Shown in pieces: positions 9,141 through 21,340 of a stretch of 64,000 bases of DNA. Where the stretch lies: positions 8,588,501-8,652,500 of the forward strand of contig JAYKKM010000437.1 of NCBI GenBank assembly GCA_035772405.1, in the 5' to 3' direction. The DNA is from Chrysogorgia sp. JL179-B06 (Eukaryota; Cnidaria; Anthozoa; Scleralcyonacea; Chrysogorgiidae). Numbering within the stretch: position 1 is the stretch's first letter; the number at the start of each line of letters is the position of its first letter. The notes beneath the pieces are model-generated. The model worked only from the letters and a program-made list of their open reading frames with translations. It was not told where the DNA came from and did not search any database. A program made the position numbers and the translations under genes.

Positions 9141-12100
9141 GATCGGCAGCCGGTTATTTAATTGGCTGACGTTTTATAAGTATCCCGAATTTAAAACCTA
9201 ATCGCAAACCAAACCCAAACCCTACACCTAATATTAACCCTAACTGTTACGATAGTGCTTTATTTTAGAATTCAAAAACTCATTAATATTCATTAACCAA
9301 ATTGTCAATTAGTCACGCGCAAGGCTTTTATACCTGATAAAATCCCCATGAATACTAATCAGCATGAAAATGATATAAAGTCTTTACGAACTTTATATAA
9401 AATTCCTGCTAATTTGCATTTCATACATCAACCCAATTTACCTCTAATAGAAAATAAAAACCAGTACACTCCCTAATGATTATAATCAATTGTTTTTGAA
9501 GCTATTTAAAACACTCGAACTCGCGTTTTATCATACTACATAATAGCTGATTTTAATTTCGAATTTTAATGCCGATAGTCTATGTGACGTCATTTCGGGA
9601 TTTATATGAAACAGACGGCGCGCGTAAATTATCCGACGAATTCGTCTGATGACGTCTGATTTCATAGCTCTGGCACAATTCTCTGTATAGTTGCGGGCAT
9701 AGGCTTAAAAAACCGCGCAGGATTTCTCTATTTACACCCCAATTTTCAGGTTGTTTGGAGAAACGCGCTGTGATTGGTGGGATTTTCAATTCGTGACGCG
9801 CACGCGACCCCCTGCTATTCACATTGATGTTTTGTCACTATTTGATGAAAGTCAGTTGGATACATGTGCACTTCTCTTCTGGCGAAAAACCAAGTAAGTT
9901 TGGGGCGAATATATCATGTCTCGCGCTGCGAAATTCTGTTCGGTTTCGTATTTCAACTGTTGTTCTACAATCGCATTTCTTTGCTTTTTCATACCCAAAA
10001 TGTTTCTTTTTATATGAAAAATATGTCTTAGACTTATATATGCATGATAATACAGTAGTTTTACGGCTGAGTGATCTGTAATGTAAGTTTGAACCACTTT
10101 TGAATAGCGTGTTTGCTTGATGTTTTGACGCGCACATTATGTCCTACAGGCTGCGCCTAAGTTGAAGGTTTTCTATTTGATCATGTGCCTTCTTTATATT
10201 CCCCGTAGTTGTAGAAAGATAGAAAACACTCGGATATACAGCTGATAAAATATTTCGAAATCAATAACTATATAAACCCATATGGCATAACATGTAATGG
10301 GGGGGGGGGGGGGGGGGGGGGGCGAGCGCCCCCCACAGCACTGGACCTCTGAGAGTTGTTTGTCGGAAAATTTTGATGCCTGTCGGAAAATCGTATCGTT
10401 GAAGAAGGCGAATTGATCCAGAATGACTTACACATTCGTGTTATTGTATTTTACAAATAATAACTTTTTACTTTCGGTTTTCTCAATAAACTAAATAATG
10501 TTTGTTGCGAAAAGTCAAGGGAAACGCACGAGAAGACGAAAAGTGTCAACTGATACTTATAAACTGGTGACAAAGTGCCGGGTCACGACGTCAGGTTACA
10601 TGCGATTGCAAAATGCGAACACGCCGAACAGATCATTTTCACAGGTTGACTGTTTCAATCAGTGGGCAGTGCAATAACTCAACACAAAGACTCGAATTGG
10701 CGAATTCTGTTCTCATCTTCAATTTTCTCATCGATATAAACAAGTGACTCGCGACTGGTTGGTTTATCAGGGGCCGCTGAACACGGGGGCTAGGGTGGGC
10801 TATACCCTAACCCCCCCACTTTTTCGTAAACTGAAAAAAGTGGTATATTGTAATATAGCAAAATAAAAACTTCTGCATAGAAACTGTGATTTAACACCAT
10901 TAAATTGATCCAAAAATTGAAAGATGTTTGAAGCTATATTAGCAAAATGGAGACCCTAAATTTCAAAATTTCTAGCAATTTCAGAGGCCCTAATTTCAAA
11001 ATTTTCAGGGGAGCATGCCCCAGGCCGGCGCAGCACAATGACCGAAAATCGCCTCTCTAATCTAGCATGTATTTCTATCAATTACGAACTTGTTTCTCAT
11101 ATTTTGATTCGAGAACTTCAACAACCATTTTAAAATGAAAAAACAAGAATTTTTCAATGACGTTTTAATTTAATGATGAAAAATGGCGCATACTATTCTA
11201 TTTACTATTCAAACATTTGTGTGCACAATTTGTAAATATTTTAAGTGTCTAACTCGATTCATATAATATTAAAAATATTAAAAATATTAAAAATATTATT
11301 TATTTATTTGCACTGAGTGATGTACTAAAAGTTTAAAATTCAGCCTATTCGTTTGCTATGCAGGCTACTTTCTATCCGTCGACACTCGATTATAAGCCAG
11401 CCACGCCCATTTGACCACGCCCTTTTGTCGGAAATTTTCAACGCTCGCCCCCCCTGAGGAAATTCGTAGCTACGCCACTGTGTTGTATCATGTATGAACA
11501 ATGTTGTTCAACACTGTTCAAGCCTGTTCAATCATCAGCCATGAACAATACTGTTTCAACATCCATGAACAGGCCTGTTTACAACCCTGTTCAAGCCTGC
11601 CAATATCATAACCAATGTGTTTTAGGCTATAGACAGGTAGAAACAGACTGTGCGTTTTTACGTGTGTAGTATGTTGTGCCATACAACCGACTAGCCATCA
11701 TACAGTACAATTTTTTTTCAATTTCAGTCATATTATTTTGCTGTACATACCTGTATTGCCAATATCACAATTATATTCAATGCAGTCGAGTTTCTATGTA
11801 AACATTAGAGTTATTACTATGTAACGTACAGTAATTTATGTGATTTATGCTGATTATATTTATGCAAACCATTTCAGTCTTATATATGTGTAACAACATT
11901 TTTGAAATGCTAACTGACACTAATTCATTATGAGTGTAGTTTTACTAACTTTTACATGATATTATGCCTTTGAGAAGCTCAAGTCGGTCAATATGGAATA
12001 TTGTCATTTTTTGCCATTTTAGGACGGCTCCAACTTTTTTTCCATTTGTTCAATTTCAGTCATATTTGTTGTACATATTGCCAATATCACAAGATAAGTT

Positions 12101-12940
12101 TTTGGTTGTAGATGTTTGGATAATATTACCCAGTATACAGGCTAGACCAGTTTTTCCTACAAAATTTAGTGTCATTACATCATAAACATGTTAATTTATG
12201 CTATATATATTTCATTTTGGGCGGACCAAATATCGAAAATTCTGAAAGCCCATCACATATCCTTTCAGAAAAGGTATAGCTTTCTATAAGTTCTAAATAA
12301 TTGCTGAGAAAATAAATGGACATTGACACTGGTCAATTTTCATTGATTTTGCCCCAGTCAAGAAAATACATTTTTATTTTGTTTTCTGTCGAGCGTGCTT
12401 TCCGGGTATCGATGCCGAAACTGGCGAGTTCAATTCCCACAACGATATCCTTTTTGTGAGTTTTCTTTTTTTTTAACGGTTAACAGATTTGGATTATGAT
12501 TAGGGTTTATTTTAGAATTATTGTTACGATAAGTATGCCGGTCATCAGTATGCCGGTCATGTCGCGGTCTGTGGGCCCTAGAGACCATGGATGGGGAAAG
12601 AAACTCTAGGGCGGGAGGAGGCGCGCGAGGGGTTATTGCGTTACACGTATTTCTAGAAATAAAATAGGATACATGTGACACAAACGAGGTGGTCACGTGA
12701 AGTACTTTTCCGGAGACCACGTAACCTCTGGGAATTGTCCGATGTTGTTTTTCCTGTTCTAGCCTAGTATTCGTGTTCAGAGTACTGATTATAATATATC
12801 TGATTTAAGAGAGAAAGTGTATACTAGATGAGGTCGAGTCAATTTGGATTAAATAACGAGTAAAGCTTTTAATTATGATCTAGTATAGAGTCAATTTACA
12901 ACATTTCTAATACATTTAATGTTTACAAAATTTGTTTGTT
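9141..12940. other. Gene-poor region with short simple repeats
   Basis: No gene was recognised; frames at 9580-10137 are mutually antisense and featureless. Present are telomere-like AACCCTAA stretches near 9205-9245, a 20+-bp poly-G at about 10,299-10,321, an (AAAAATATT)n stretch near 11,265-11,300, and a hAT-like terminal sequence GTAGCTACGCCACTG at 11,466-11,480 whose partner end I could not find. Mixed TGTTCAA repeats (GAACAATGTTGTTCAACACTG) occur at about 11,490-11,600. Confidence 0.45.
10299..10321. repeat. Poly-G tract
   Basis: An uninterrupted run of G of more than 20 bases. Its true length is prone to sequencing and assembly error. Confidence 0.9.
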
Positions 12941-12946
12941 TTCTAG

Positions 12947-13291
12947 ATGTTTACAATGATTCCGAATATCGTTGTATCAACTATGGTTGTCTGTTTTTAT
13001 TTTGATCTCGTTCGAAGCTCTGGTAACGATTGTGGTGCGTATACGGTCAAAATGGACGAAAATCTATATCAAAACCACAGGCTGACATCACATATTTTGG
13101 AGAGCAGCACAAACAACTATAGCCCAGTTGATTGCTATGTGAAATGTCTGAAAAACTGCTTGTGTGTTTCGTTCAACTTCTGCCAATTCGGTAAAAAATG
13201 TGAGCTTAATTCTGAAAGAAAGCAGAGCAACATATCCGTTTATGAGCAGGCAGATGATTGTGATTATTACGAATATGATTACGCTAAACAG
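12947..13291 (+). CDS. Secreted PAN/apple-domain protein, exon 1
   Basis: The open frame starts at ATG 12,947 with a hydrophobic signal-like leader (residues about 1-24). It continues into a cysteine-rich module containing DCYVKCLKNCLCVSFNFC and KCELNSERK, which is the pattern of a PAN/apple domain as found in many cnidarian secreted proteins. The frame ends in YEYDYAKQ at a good splice donor, CAG|GTATAT (exon end 13,291, phase 0). Joining in phase to an acceptor at 14,207/14,208 leads into an EGF domain, so this is probably the first coding exon of the gene continuing at 14,208. Role: extracellular or surface adhesion-type protein (inference). Exact function is unknown. Confidence 0.65.
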
Positions 13292-14207
13292 GTATATAGT
13301 TTGATCACTTTCCATGAATATCCTTTTGCTATAAAATAACATTCATATACTACGCGTGCCTGATTGGTCAATACCTCATGTGTTTGGAACTTCCAAACAC
13401 GGGAAGTTGAAGTAAAAAATCTGGAAAAATAAATGTAATCCATTTATCAATTACTCGCTATCCATCCACGATTAGCAATATTGTTGCGTTATATACAATA
13501 TTGTTGGGTTAGGTTTAAGGGTTAGGGTTAGGTTTTTTTATTTTGTTTTTTATTTTGTTTGTTTGTTGTTGTTGTTGTTGTTGTTGTTATTGTTGTTGTT
13601 TTTGGGGGCGGGGCGTTTCCCATCTTTCCTTCTCTTTCTCGTGTAAAATATATCATGTAACTGCTTTCCATGTTAATATATAATTATATATACATAAGTA
13701 TATATATTTAGTTATACTGTATGTCTATAAGTCTCACAGTATAGTGTAATACTGATTCAGGAGTATTTCATTAAAGCATTAAAGCGGCTGAGTTTCACGT
13801 CGCCGAACGAAAAACGGTTGGCAAACATGAAATTGTTTTTTAAAGATGATTATAAGAAAAAGGACTTCTCGTGTTATAATAAAACGTCAAATAACGCTTA
13901 TGATGTGAAAAACCAAAACGCATGCAAGACGCTGGGTGAACAAAAAAGTTCTTTGCCGTATATACGTTCGTAGCAACGCTGGAACGTCAAGCATAAGATC
14001 TCTTTTGCCGCTTCCTTTCCCGATTTGATTCCGAGCTGGCGTTTTTTTGTCATATTTGATCACGCTCCCGTAATACTAATCGTTAAATTATTCTATTTTA
14101 TACAAGAAATAGAATAGGCAGATGTTATCGAAGAAACGTTATCTACATAATCATAAAAATAAAAATAAAAATATTTTGGTTTGATTTTTATTTTGATACA
14201 TGCCTAG
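13292..14207 (+). other. Probable intron of the PAN/EGF gene
   Basis: Bounded by CAG|GTATAT and CCTAG|ACGTC, both in phase 0. It contains TTAGGG-like stretches at 13,504-13,535 and a (TTG)n tract at about 13,564-13,605. No other feature was recognised. Confidence 0.5.
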
Positions 14208-15017
14208 ACGTCATCAGGCCGTTGTTTGGACACCTGTTGCTCGAATTCGCAACCATGTCTCAACGGAGGGAAATGTCATGCAAAGTGTCTTGTGAATGGA
14301 AAACGCTTCAGATGTTCTTGTCCTGATGGTTTCAAGGGAATCCGCTGTGAAGTGACACCGAGAAGCTGTAAAGATTATGGTCAATCATCAAATCATGCTG
14401 CTGGTCGTCGTTTGATATATGCTGCAGATAATTCCACCTACTTGGCATTTTGCGATTTTATTTCATCAAATACAAAAAACTCGACCTACACCCTGGTAAT
14501 GTCATTCAAGAGATCTAATAATGATATTTATGAAAAGCAACCGCTGACAAACGATTTTCCAAGGGACGAAAACAATCTGAGCTGGAATGACTACAGGTTG
14601 TCTTTGGCACGGATGAAAGCATTACGTGACGAGTCTACGCATTGGGAATTCGCATGCTGCTATTTGGCGCAAGGATTGCCATCTACCGATTACGTAAGAG
14701 TGAAAATTGCAAAAACCGATATCCTCACATACACTGCAGACGCTCAAGGACTGTGCCATGAGGTGGAGGCTGTGCAAATCAAGGGTAAATCTCGTAAAAA
14801 TAAGATCCTCGGCATGCGTCAGGGGGGCATTACGTTTCACCTTGGGCCACATCTGGGCGCTTCATGTGGCGCATGGGGCGGTTACAGTGATAAAAAGTGT
14901 GGTACTCAAAACGCTCGGTATTTTGGTTCGTATGTTTGCATTGATACAGCATTTGCATGTATGCAATATCCATTTAGCATCACTCAGCTATGGTTTGTAC
15001 ATATAATGAACCTGTGA
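14208..15017 (+). CDS. Secreted EGF plus fibrinogen-like exon
   Basis: The frame read from the acceptor CCTAG|ACG starts with CLDTCCSNSQPCLNGGKC and CSCPDGFKGIRCE, a canonical EGF-like domain with six cysteines. It is followed by SCKDYGQ, then a long region with YLAFCDF, WNDYRLSLARMKAL and STHWEFACCY. This second half resembles the fibrinogen-related or matrix-type domain found after EGF in many cnidarian secreted proteins. No transmembrane segment is evident, and the stop TGA is at about 15,015-15,017. With exon 1 it would make a PAN-EGF-fibrinogen-like secreted protein of about 385 aa. Additional exons cannot be excluded. Confidence 0.65.
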   Translation, partial: TSSGRCLDTCCSNSQPCLNGGKCHAKCLVNGKRFRCSCPDGFKGIRCEVTPRSCKDYGQSSNHAAGRRLIYAADNSTYLAFCDFISSNTKNSTYTLVMSFKRSNNDIYEKQPLTNDFPRDENNLSWNDYRLSLARMKALRDESTHWEFACCYLAQGLPSTDYVRVKIAKTDILTYTADAQGLCHEVEAVQIKGKSRKNKILGMRQGGITFHLGPHLGASCGAWGGYSDKKCGTQNARYFGSYVCIDTAFACMQYPFSITQLWFVHIMNL

Positions 15018-15171
15018 ACTCTTTAAATTGTCTTGGACAAATGAAAATATCTACATTCCATTATTATAGAGTAGGTTAGAAAAGGTGAAATGTTTGTCAA
15101 ACTCACTAATTCGTCATGAGGTCTCGATCAATTATTTGCGGCCATATGAATAACTTTTGATGTGTCTTGAG

Positions 15172-15524
15172 GTGCATTCACACTAGCGGACTAGGACTGG
15201 ATTTTAACAGGCACTGCATTGGAATCGGACTCTTCCGGCAAATATGCCAAAAAAATGTCGCAGCATTCCTCTTGTTTTCATTTTCGCTGGTCAGGATATT
15301 TCTCACCTCTCGTACAGCCGATGCCTAAATCACGATTAAAGTCATTCATACTGTGTTCGCACTTGGTCGAGTCCAACCAGAGTATAGTCATTCTCAGTCC
15401 ATCCATCAGGTGGAATCTAATCCATTTCCAATCTAGTCTAAATCCAGTCTAATTGTGTTCGCAGTACTGTCGAAATCCAGTTCAATCAAAGTCCAAATCT
15501 AGTCCGAAACCGCTAATGCGAACG
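15172..15524. repeat. Possible MITE with imperfect inverted ends
   Basis: The left end GCATTCACACTAGCGGACTAGG and the inverse of the right end (GCGTTCGCATTAGCGG) are similar but imperfect, and the interior is rich in 'CCAGTCTAATT/AGTCCAAATC' repeats. No clear target duplication. Bases 15,018-15,171 hold nothing recognisable. Confidence 0.35.
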
Positions 15525-17198
15525 CTGCTATGGAATAAGTTTGGTATTGAAAATGTCTTATGGAGGATGCACATTCCACAACAACAGTTGGTATACAACG
15601 ACTGTACCTGAAATTTAGATACTGTATTTCAAAATTTGTAGATATTGTATTGAGAACTTTTTTCGAGTTACTATGTAAAATAATTACCTAAAAACAAAAT
15701 TAACAGATACACAAAAAAATATTTAATAAATCTTACGAAAGTTGCTCAGATTAACATTTATATTTCCAGTCATGTTACTTATATTTCTATAATTAATAAT
15801 AATAATTAAAAATCATATAAATAATTTAAAAATAATAAATTAATTATTACTATGATTAATTCATACTGCTAAAAAGGCAACTTTTTATAGTAATCTTGAT
15901 ACTACATAAACAAATTAAACTTCAAGGAAGAAATAACTACTCCATAGAAACCTCACGTTCGCCATCTTGCAAGCTAGGATTAAAACGAAGCTGGTTAGCG
16001 TCCTTGAACAGATGTTGTGAGGGAATGGAATACAATCGGTCATTTCTAGTAACGCATACAATCAGAAAGTATTATTTAATACGGTTGACAAATTGCTTCA
16101 CCGAAAGTCTGAGAAGCGTTTTCCAACTCATGCGCCATCAATGATCGAGTTCGTAAATAAGTTTGCTGATTTCTTTAGTAATACGAAAGCTTTAGTTATG
16201 CGAAAAGAGCTAGCTATCGAATATTCCACCCCTGGCAATCAGTTGAACCCAGTATAGACCAGGAGCTGATATCAGGTATCTGATGTGTCGTAGCACCCCC
16301 ACTACAGAAAAACTGTGGTTTCACTTTTTATTTGGAGAATTCCAGTTGAATATTTCTAGATACGATGTACTAATGAAATGTGGGGTCTAGACCGAGTAAT
16401 AAGCCATCAAATAGAAGCATTCAATTTACGACACATACTTCCATAAAACTTGGGCAACGTACTTGGATAATTCTTGCCATGTTACAAAACGTGTAAAATT
16501 GATAAAATTTCATCACCATAGTAACCGTTGCTATGGGCATAATTAGAATGACTCAATATAACAAAGTTTATCTAATAGGCTGAAAAGAATTAATACTCTA
16601 ATTTAACAAACTATTATTTTACAGCTTTGTAGACATTTTAAAAGAATGAAGTTGGTAATTATTTGTTTTCGGCACATATTGAACCCAAATAAAATAATTA
16701 TTTCAGAATTGCTGAAATTCTTAGCCTTAGCAACCACAACAGAAAAGCAATGAACATGACATGTAATGTTTTCTTTCTTTTTTCCACAATTAATACTTAG
16801 TTAATTTCACAAACAGTAGCTTTACAATAGCTATCGTTTTTCAATAACTGTCGCTTATACATTTATTTACGTGTAAAAAATTGTCTTCGACTAAGTTCAC
16901 TTCTAGCTGTCGAATGATGGGGAATATGGCTGTCAGCTAATTTGGCTTGCAATGATGCGGAAACTAGTTGTTCAGGGAAATATTTGTCGCTGAGGAGTAA
17001 AACAGATATATAGATGTCATTTCTTAACATAGGTAAGTACAGAAAATATAAATGTCATAAATAGTAAAATTAATTGTTTATATAGTTCGTGAACTTTTGG
17101 CTGGAAAATTGTTTTATTCAAAAGATCAATATCCAAACCGAGATCTCAGGATTGCCAGCTCTTTAAAATACCTTTCTTACCAATTTATTAACTTCACT
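15525..17198. other. No recognisable gene
   Basis: AT-rich sequence. An 82-aa frame at 15,896-16,144 has no known domain. No repeat identified. Confidence 0.4.
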
Positions 17199-17204
17199 TA
17201 AAAA

Positions 17205-17385
17205 CATGGGCGCAACTAGGAATTTTCGAGGACAGGGGTCCATGATTGCTATTAGGGCAAAGTTACTTAACGTCCGCATTTTCGGCTTTTTTTTCGGCGT
17301 AAAAATGTAGGCAAAGAGATTGTCTTCAGGAAAAGGGCAGGGGTCGCGACCCCCCCCCCCCGACCCCCCTCTAGTTGCGCCCCTG
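17205..17385. mobile_element. 181-bp hAT-like MITE
   Basis: Ends CATGGGCGCAACTAG and CTAGTTGCGCCCCTG are inverse to each other (consensus CAGGGGCGCAACTAG). Both sides carry TAAAAA (17,199-17,204 and 17,386-17,391) as an apparent target duplication. The GC-rich interior ends in a poly-C run. CAGGGGC termini are typical of hAT-derived MITEs, which usually show 8-bp duplications; here only 6 are visible. Confidence 0.6.
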
Positions 17386-17391
17386 TAAAAA

Positions 17392-18320
17392 GTATAGTCA
17401 TGTTAGCTTCTCTTTGAAACGTGTAATATATTATTTAGTACAATATTCATGACATGTTAAAACATATCTGACTCTGAATTTAACATATTTTTGTGACTAC
17501 CACGTGAGCGGTAGCCACTATGTCGGAGTTTTACTTTCTGTATAATGAAGCTGTTATTTCTGTTATAATGAATGCTAATGTTTTTATTTTCTGTATAATG
17601 AAGCAGTTATCCAATAGCAACGTTTGGGTTTAATGTTGTTTGAATAAAACAAAGGATTTGTGCACCTTCAGGTCCCCCTCAACATGAATCACAGTTCGAT
17701 TGCTAGCCTCTTTGAAGTTTGCCGCGTTTTCAGACCATGTATTGCCATTGACTATGATGCGAAGGAAGAGCAAAGAAGCAAGCCACATATTTTTATCTAT
17801 ATTTTATCTATATGGTGATCATTTTACTTTCCTATTGATGTTCGTTCTAGATTATCATAAACTGTTTGGGTATACACTAGAACCAGCGAAGTGTGTCGAA
17901 ACAGTGCTTTGAGTGAACAACTTAACTATTTATGGTGTTAATTAAACACTATGACTATTAAGGCTTCGTTTAATCATTTGGTAGTGTCGTGTATACCATA
18001 AGCGGAAAACCAAGATACACAGTACAATTTGTTAAATGGATTGTTTATATATTATTTCTCATAGATTTATTAACACCATGTTTACATTCGTCATTACTGA
18101 TTTCATATCAAGTTACAATTAAGTATATATCTTAATATTTTAGATCTGACGCATCTGGAAATTGTTTATATAGCTCTGTGTCCTTAGCAATGGTAGGAGA
18201 TAATTCTCTTGTTGAAAGGCTGAGGGTTATGGTATCCATTGAGCTTTTTTTAAATTCCAATTTTTATTATAATCATCTGTCATTTAATTCCATCTATGCA
18301 AAGGACAAGGAGCTTCACAT
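17392..18320. other. No recognisable gene
   Basis: No supported coding region or repeat. Short frames lack domains. Confidence 0.4.
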
Positions 18321-18324
18321 ATCT

Positions 18325-18420
18325 TCTCCTTACAATACAATATATTGTATTGTATTGTATTGTATTGTATTGTATTGTATTGTATTGTATTGTATTGTAT
18401 TGTATTGTATTGTAAGGAGA
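18325..18420. repeat. Pentanucleotide (TATTG)n array inside an inverted repeat
   Basis: About 15 TATTG units are enclosed by TCTCCTTACAATA on the left and TATTGTAAGGAGA on the right, which are perfect inverse complements. Open frames across it (YCIVLYCIV) are artefacts of the repeat. Confidence 0.9.
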
Positions 18421-19260
18421 ACTGAAGGTATGTCCGATTTGTTCGAAAGTTTGGATTTTGGTACATATGGAGAGGAATTGGAAACCATTTCCAATTCTGA
18501 GGATAAACAATGGACTAGCATTCTTTCTATTCTCGCGTCTCTCTTCTGTCACAAATAGAAATATTACTTTGTTCTATCCTGTCTGTGGAGAACGTTTAAG
18601 TTATTATTTAATCAACAAGTCAATCCTTCTGTTCCTTTAACAACTGCATCTGATGATCTACACTGTACATACACTGTATATTGTTCAGTTTTGAAGGTAA
18701 TGTCATTGCTGGTGAAGTATTTAAACCAAACCATTTTGTGCCAATTGTCTTTGGTGTTTCTCGGGGAAAAGGCTTCCAAACAAACTCCAAAGCAGAGTTG
18801 TACTAATGCTCCAGTTATGGACACTGGTAAGAGCAAGCTTATATCCAGAAGGGCGTCTGGGCCTCGTTGGATGCCCTACAATGAAAAGTGGTCACACAAA
18901 ATATGGGGGAGAAAGAAATTATTCTCAAGACCATTATATTTTGCTCAAAAGCGCTCTCAAAATTCAGGAAATTCTGTTTACCAAAAATCCAAGGGTCCCC
19001 TAGAAGTGTGTCATCACTTTTGTCTGATATGTTCCCAAATTGGACACCATTTCACCACTAACATTTCTTCTTTTTTTTACCAGTTTCTGCTGTTGATGGC
19101 TGGCTGTCAATGTCGGAATATAATATAATATAATATAATTACAGTTCTTAGTATGCATCTTACATACGTCTCGATGCGTTTACAAAAGTTCAAAAAAGCT
19201 AAATACATATATATCTATAATCCAATTTACAACTACTATTAATGACATAATTAAACGAAT
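18421..19260. other. No recognisable gene
   Basis: Open frames at 18,691-19,128 (145 aa) and others show no domain I recognise. A short (AATAT)n tract occurs near 19,118-19,140. Confidence 0.35.
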
Positions 19261-19263
19261 GAA

Positions 19264-19473
19264 TCAGCAGCAAAATGCTTCCTTAAATAAATATGTTTTA
19301 ACTTGGGATTTAAATGACATTAAAGAGCTTGCATTTCTAATGGTAGTTGGTAGGCAGTTCCATAACTTAGGAGCTGAGACAGAAAAAGCCCTGTCCCCAT
19401 AGGTGACGGTGGCAGAATGGGGAACAGCTAATAGGCCCTGAGACGCTGATCGTAGAGAACGCTTTGGAATCAC
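19264..19473 (-). pseudogene. 3' end of a non-LTR retrotransposon ORF2
   Basis: The minus-strand frame reads LRSASQGLLAVPHSATVTYG, RAFSVSAPKLWNCLP and FKSQVKTYLFKEAF. This is the typical extreme C-terminus of Jockey/CR1-like reverse transcriptase ORFs, where APKLWNSLP is the hallmark. Only about 69 residues remain and no RT core is present, so it is a 5'-truncated relic. The exact clade cannot be named. Confidence 0.7.
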
Positions 19474-19959
19474 TATTACTTAGTGTTTCTAGGTCCTTAG
19501 CATGCGTTTTGATATTATGCCGAAACAGCCAAATTTCTTAACCAGGATTCGGAAAGGGGGAACGAGCGCCAAAGGCGCGAGCATCTAGGGTGGTCCAGAA
19601 AATATTTGAAATCTAGAGTCTCTGAAACGCCATTTCCTGCAATTTGGGGAAGATTTTACACAAATCTGAAGGTTTGGAAAAGTCATATAAAACAATAAAA
19701 AACAACACTTCCCAGGATTTTAAGTACATTTTATAATGTTTAAATGATAACAACTTTTTTTTTTGGGGGGGGGGGAGTTGGGCTGTTTGGCGGGAAGTTT
19801 CTACCCATCAAACCGCTAGATAGTCACATGTACGCATTGCGTACCTATTTTTGTATGATATAGCCAAAATACCACAAATCGTGTTGTGCCATGAGTATGT
19901 CAGCAAGTCTAATTTTAAGCACTACTCCCAAAAAGAAAGACCTATATTTATTCTTCCGC

Positions 19960-20460
19960 ATTTCAAAAGCTGGTAGCAAAGATACAACCAGGAATTGCTG
20001 CTGGAAAGGCCTATGACATGCAAACTTTATTGAAGAAATTTCAGCATGCCTTAGAATCTGACGGCGTCGAGACTGCAGGAAGCTATCGAAGCGAAAAATT
20101 GAAGAAAAGATTACAACATAATAAAAGATTACAACATAATCCTAATTCAAAACCTGAGGAAATGTATGATTTTCTCTTGGCCTACAGAACCACTCCCCAC
20201 AGTACCACCGGTGTCGCACCAAACACAATTATTGTATAACCGAGAAGTTCACACCAACATTCCATCTTTGGTGAAAGAGGAGGAGGTTGATTTAAAGATC
20301 CACATAAGCAAGCAAGATAGAATACAAAAAAGAAGCAATCCAAAGCGCAGGTATACACAGATAGTAAGAGAAGAGCACGCAAGATGAATATATCTGTTGG
20401 AATGAAGGTTCTGGTAAAGCAAGAACGCAAAAACAAGTTTACTACAGCCTTTAACTTAAA
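19960..20460 (+). pseudogene. Ty3/gypsy integrase C-terminal fragment (plus strand)
   Basis: One frame at about 20,018-20,239 ends in MYDFLLAYRTTPHSTTGVAP, the sequence that follows the catalytic glutamate in Ty3/gypsy integrases. A second frame continues with HTNIPSLV, and a third near 20,380-20,450 with VGMKVLVKQERKNKF, matching the integrase C-terminal domain. The three-frame split shows decay. It runs opposite to the gypsy element that received the Polinton, so it is a separate copy. Region 19,480-19,960 holds nothing else recognised. Confidence 0.7.
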
Positions 20461-20509
20461 CCTCTGATAGTAACCGAAGTAAAAGCGAAGGAGATGTAGC
20501 GTGCGAATC

Positions 20510-21020
20510 GTTTTGAGTAACTTGATTTAGCTTGCGGTATAGTCGACGCAAAATCGAAACTCCTTTTTAACTAGCACAATTGGACTCGCCACGGACTCGT
20601 GCTATGCCGAATTACACCCCGAGCCAACATGCATTTCGTCAATCTGTCGCTCCGCCTCTAGCTTCTCGGTGTGCATATACGGTAAACGGCGAGGGCGATG
20701 TCGAATTGGGGAGCTATCACCTGTGTTTATTGTGTGCGTAACGACATTGGGCATGTGTCCCAAGGTTTCCATAAAAACGGGCGAATACTCCGACAAGAGG
20801 TCTAAGAGCTGAACCCGATCTTTCGTACCTAAAGATGAATTGATTGTACTGGCAGCCTTTGCCTTAAAATCAGCTCCGGTTTCGCGGTAGAAACTATTCC
20901 GCAACATTCGCTCTTTTGTTTACTAATTGAAGCAATTAGCGGTTTAAATTCTGCAATTTTACTGCCACGATTTAACTCTATTGCTTCATCAAGGGTATTT
21001 AGGATTGGAACAGGGACACG
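20510..21020 (-). pseudogene. Ty3/gypsy pol fragment, downstream half (interrupted by Polinton)
   Basis: The minus strand encodes the linker before the reverse transcriptase. It includes the HTINTGDSSPIRHRPRRLP motif (near 20,680-20,740), preceded by LLSEYSPVF, and RT motif-1-like SPIVLVKK with FRFCVDY near 20,540-20,600. The reading is broken at the end. The upstream half, with the protease, lies beyond the Polinton at 38,893-39,345. The split falls exactly at the GACACG duplication. Confidence 0.75.
21015..21020. other. Polinton target-site duplication, left (GACACG)
   Basis: GACACG directly precedes the AG terminus of the Polinton and is repeated at 38,893-38,898. A 6-bp duplication is the hallmark of Maverick/Polinton integration. 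Confidence 0.95.
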
Positions 21021-21120
21021 AGTAGTATAGAAGGTAGGGCTGCGAGCCCAATCGACGTCAACCGTAAATATAAATACCAAAACATCACCAAAATAACGAT
21101 TTTCGCTAGATTTTAGCCAT

Positions 21121-21279
21121 ATTTAAAAATAGAATGTGTCGCTTCATCATTTTCGCGTCTTTAAAAAGTAGAAAGTGCCATTTCAGCATTTTCACATATT
21201 TAAAAAGGGTATAGTGTGCCGCTTCAACATTTTCACATATTTAAAAAAGTAGAAAGTGTCATTTCAGCATTTTCACATT
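21121..21279. repeat. Four ~40-bp tandem units within the left TIR
   Basis: Each unit follows the pattern TTTAAAAA..AG-AGTG(T/C)C..CTTCA.CATTTTC.C. Units alternate between two subtypes (TCGCTTCA / CCATTTCA). The mirror copy is 38,634-38,792. Location next to the termini suggests binding sites for replication, transposition or transcription factors (inference). Confidence 0.8.
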
Positions 21280-21340
21280 TTTGTTTGACAAACCACCAAC
21301 ACGTTCTGCTGCTGTCTCAGAAATTCACACGCGAAAAAAA

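Noticed and set aside
9838..10137. Overlapping 80-99-aa frames on both strands
   Set aside because: Mutually antisense, no domain, no splice context.
13504..13540. Telomeric repeat array (TTAGGG)
   Set aside because: Only two or three degenerate units inside a probable intron; similar CCCTAA scraps at 9.2, 47.3 and 51.8 kb are also too short.
18178..18558. 126-aa frame and antisense frames with YCIVLYCIV/NTIQYNTIQY
   Set aside because: Produced by the TATTG pentanucleotide repeat.
21121..21279. CRISPR-like array in the TIR
   Set aside because: Units are contiguous with no unique spacers, the sequence is eukaryotic and it lies in Polinton termini.
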